Assembly: GCF_000520955.1 (NCBI RefSeq)
Contig: NZ_JACC01000029.1
Location: 19,346-83,345 of the forward strand
DNA length: 64,000 nt
From: Aquimarina pacifica
Lineage (GTDB): Bacteria > Bacteroidota > Bacteroidia > Flavobacteriales > Flavobacteriaceae
Direction of reading: 5' to 3'
Positions 63,964 through 64,000 of the stretch are shown here, piece after piece. Under the pieces are notes generated by a model that searched no databases, was not told the DNA's origin, and worked only from the letters and a program-made list of their open reading frames with translations. Made by a program: the position numbers and the translations under genes. The first letter of the stretch is position 1. Each line of letters begins with the position of its first letter.

Positions 63964-64000
63964 AGAAAGTCATGTCTTGTCCTGAAATAGCGTTACAATT
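63962..64000 (-). CDS. C-terminal end of a gene running in from the right
   Basis: On the minus strand the last 12 codons and a TAA read NCNAISGQDMTF. The stop is at 63962-63964 directly before a terminator hairpin, so a real gene end is likely. Too short to identify. Confidence 0.45.
   Translation of the reverse strand, partial: NCNAISGQDMTF

Noticed and set aside
1..64000. CRISPR arrays, tRNA or rRNA genes, insertion sequences, integrases
   Set aside because: No regularly spaced repeats, no cloverleaf-like sequence and no transposase or integrase motif were seen on either strand, although short structured RNAs could be missed by eye.

Overview
The window is a low-GC chromosomal segment of a marine-type Flavobacteriaceae bacterium (Bacteroidota); an Aquimarina-like genus is a guess. 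The evidence is the gliding-motility lipoprotein gene gldH beside ricT and a PBP1A gene, a TonB receptor/DUF4249 pair, promoters of the Bacteroidota type (TTTG about 20 nt before TAnnTTTG, clearest before trpS), weak Shine-Dalgarno sequences, and many small lipoproteins with short lipoboxes. No rRNA, tRNA, CRISPR array, insertion sequence or prophage was seen.

Layout. 1-6.4 kb: a tripartite efflux operon (TolC, membrane-fusion protein, ABC ATPase, then a gene cut by the window edge) divergent from a sigma-54-type response regulator and its histidine kinase. 6.4-7.6 kb: two lipoproteins behind a palindrome-rich leader. 8-16.5 kb: a heme cluster (hemF, an EI24 protein, hemE, hemD, hemC, hemA, a divergent AraC regulator, hemH); a HemJ-like protoporphyrinogen oxidase lies at 22.8 kb. 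Together these cover glutamyl-tRNA to heme except hemL and hemB. 16.5-24.9 kb: MATE exporter, ankyrin protein, sugar-dehydrogenase-like lipoprotein, membrane AraC regulator, MscS channel, hemJ, yicC and gmk. 25-30 kb: a block with a beta/gamma-crystallin-like lipoprotein and a TonB receptor/DUF4249 pair, lying between gmk and nadD. 30-46.5 kb: mostly core genes (nadD, trmL, enoyl-CoA hydratase, NtrY-like kinase, fused oligopeptide ABC ATPase, 3-oxoacid CoA-transferase operon with an embedded peroxiredoxin, PBP1A, gldH, ricT, trhO, recA). 46.6-51 kb: lipoprotein, ECF sigma factor, a membrane-anchored beta-barrel-like protein, plsC and trpS.

51-56.4 kb is the accessory region between trpS and pheS. 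It holds two small XRE regulators with a perfect inverted-repeat operator, several small orphan genes, and a 662-residue protein. That protein starts with a type VI secretion tube domain (TssD/Hcp) and ends in a pyroglutamyl-peptidase-like domain whose catalytic cysteine position is serine. A small exported protein overlaps its end by ATGA. I read the pair as a specialised T6SS effector and candidate immunity protein; it is the most novel item here.

56.4-64 kb: pheS, conserved small genes, a ribbon-helix-helix/RelE-type toxin-antitoxin pair, a tail-fibre-like exported coiled-coil protein, cvpA, a jelly-roll-like lipoprotein and a SulP transporter. Another unexpected element is a small transcription unit between trhO and recA (28-codon ORF, long hairpin, terminator). 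Starts were moved to internal ATG codons where the longest frame opened at TTG or GTG; these choices are explained per entry.
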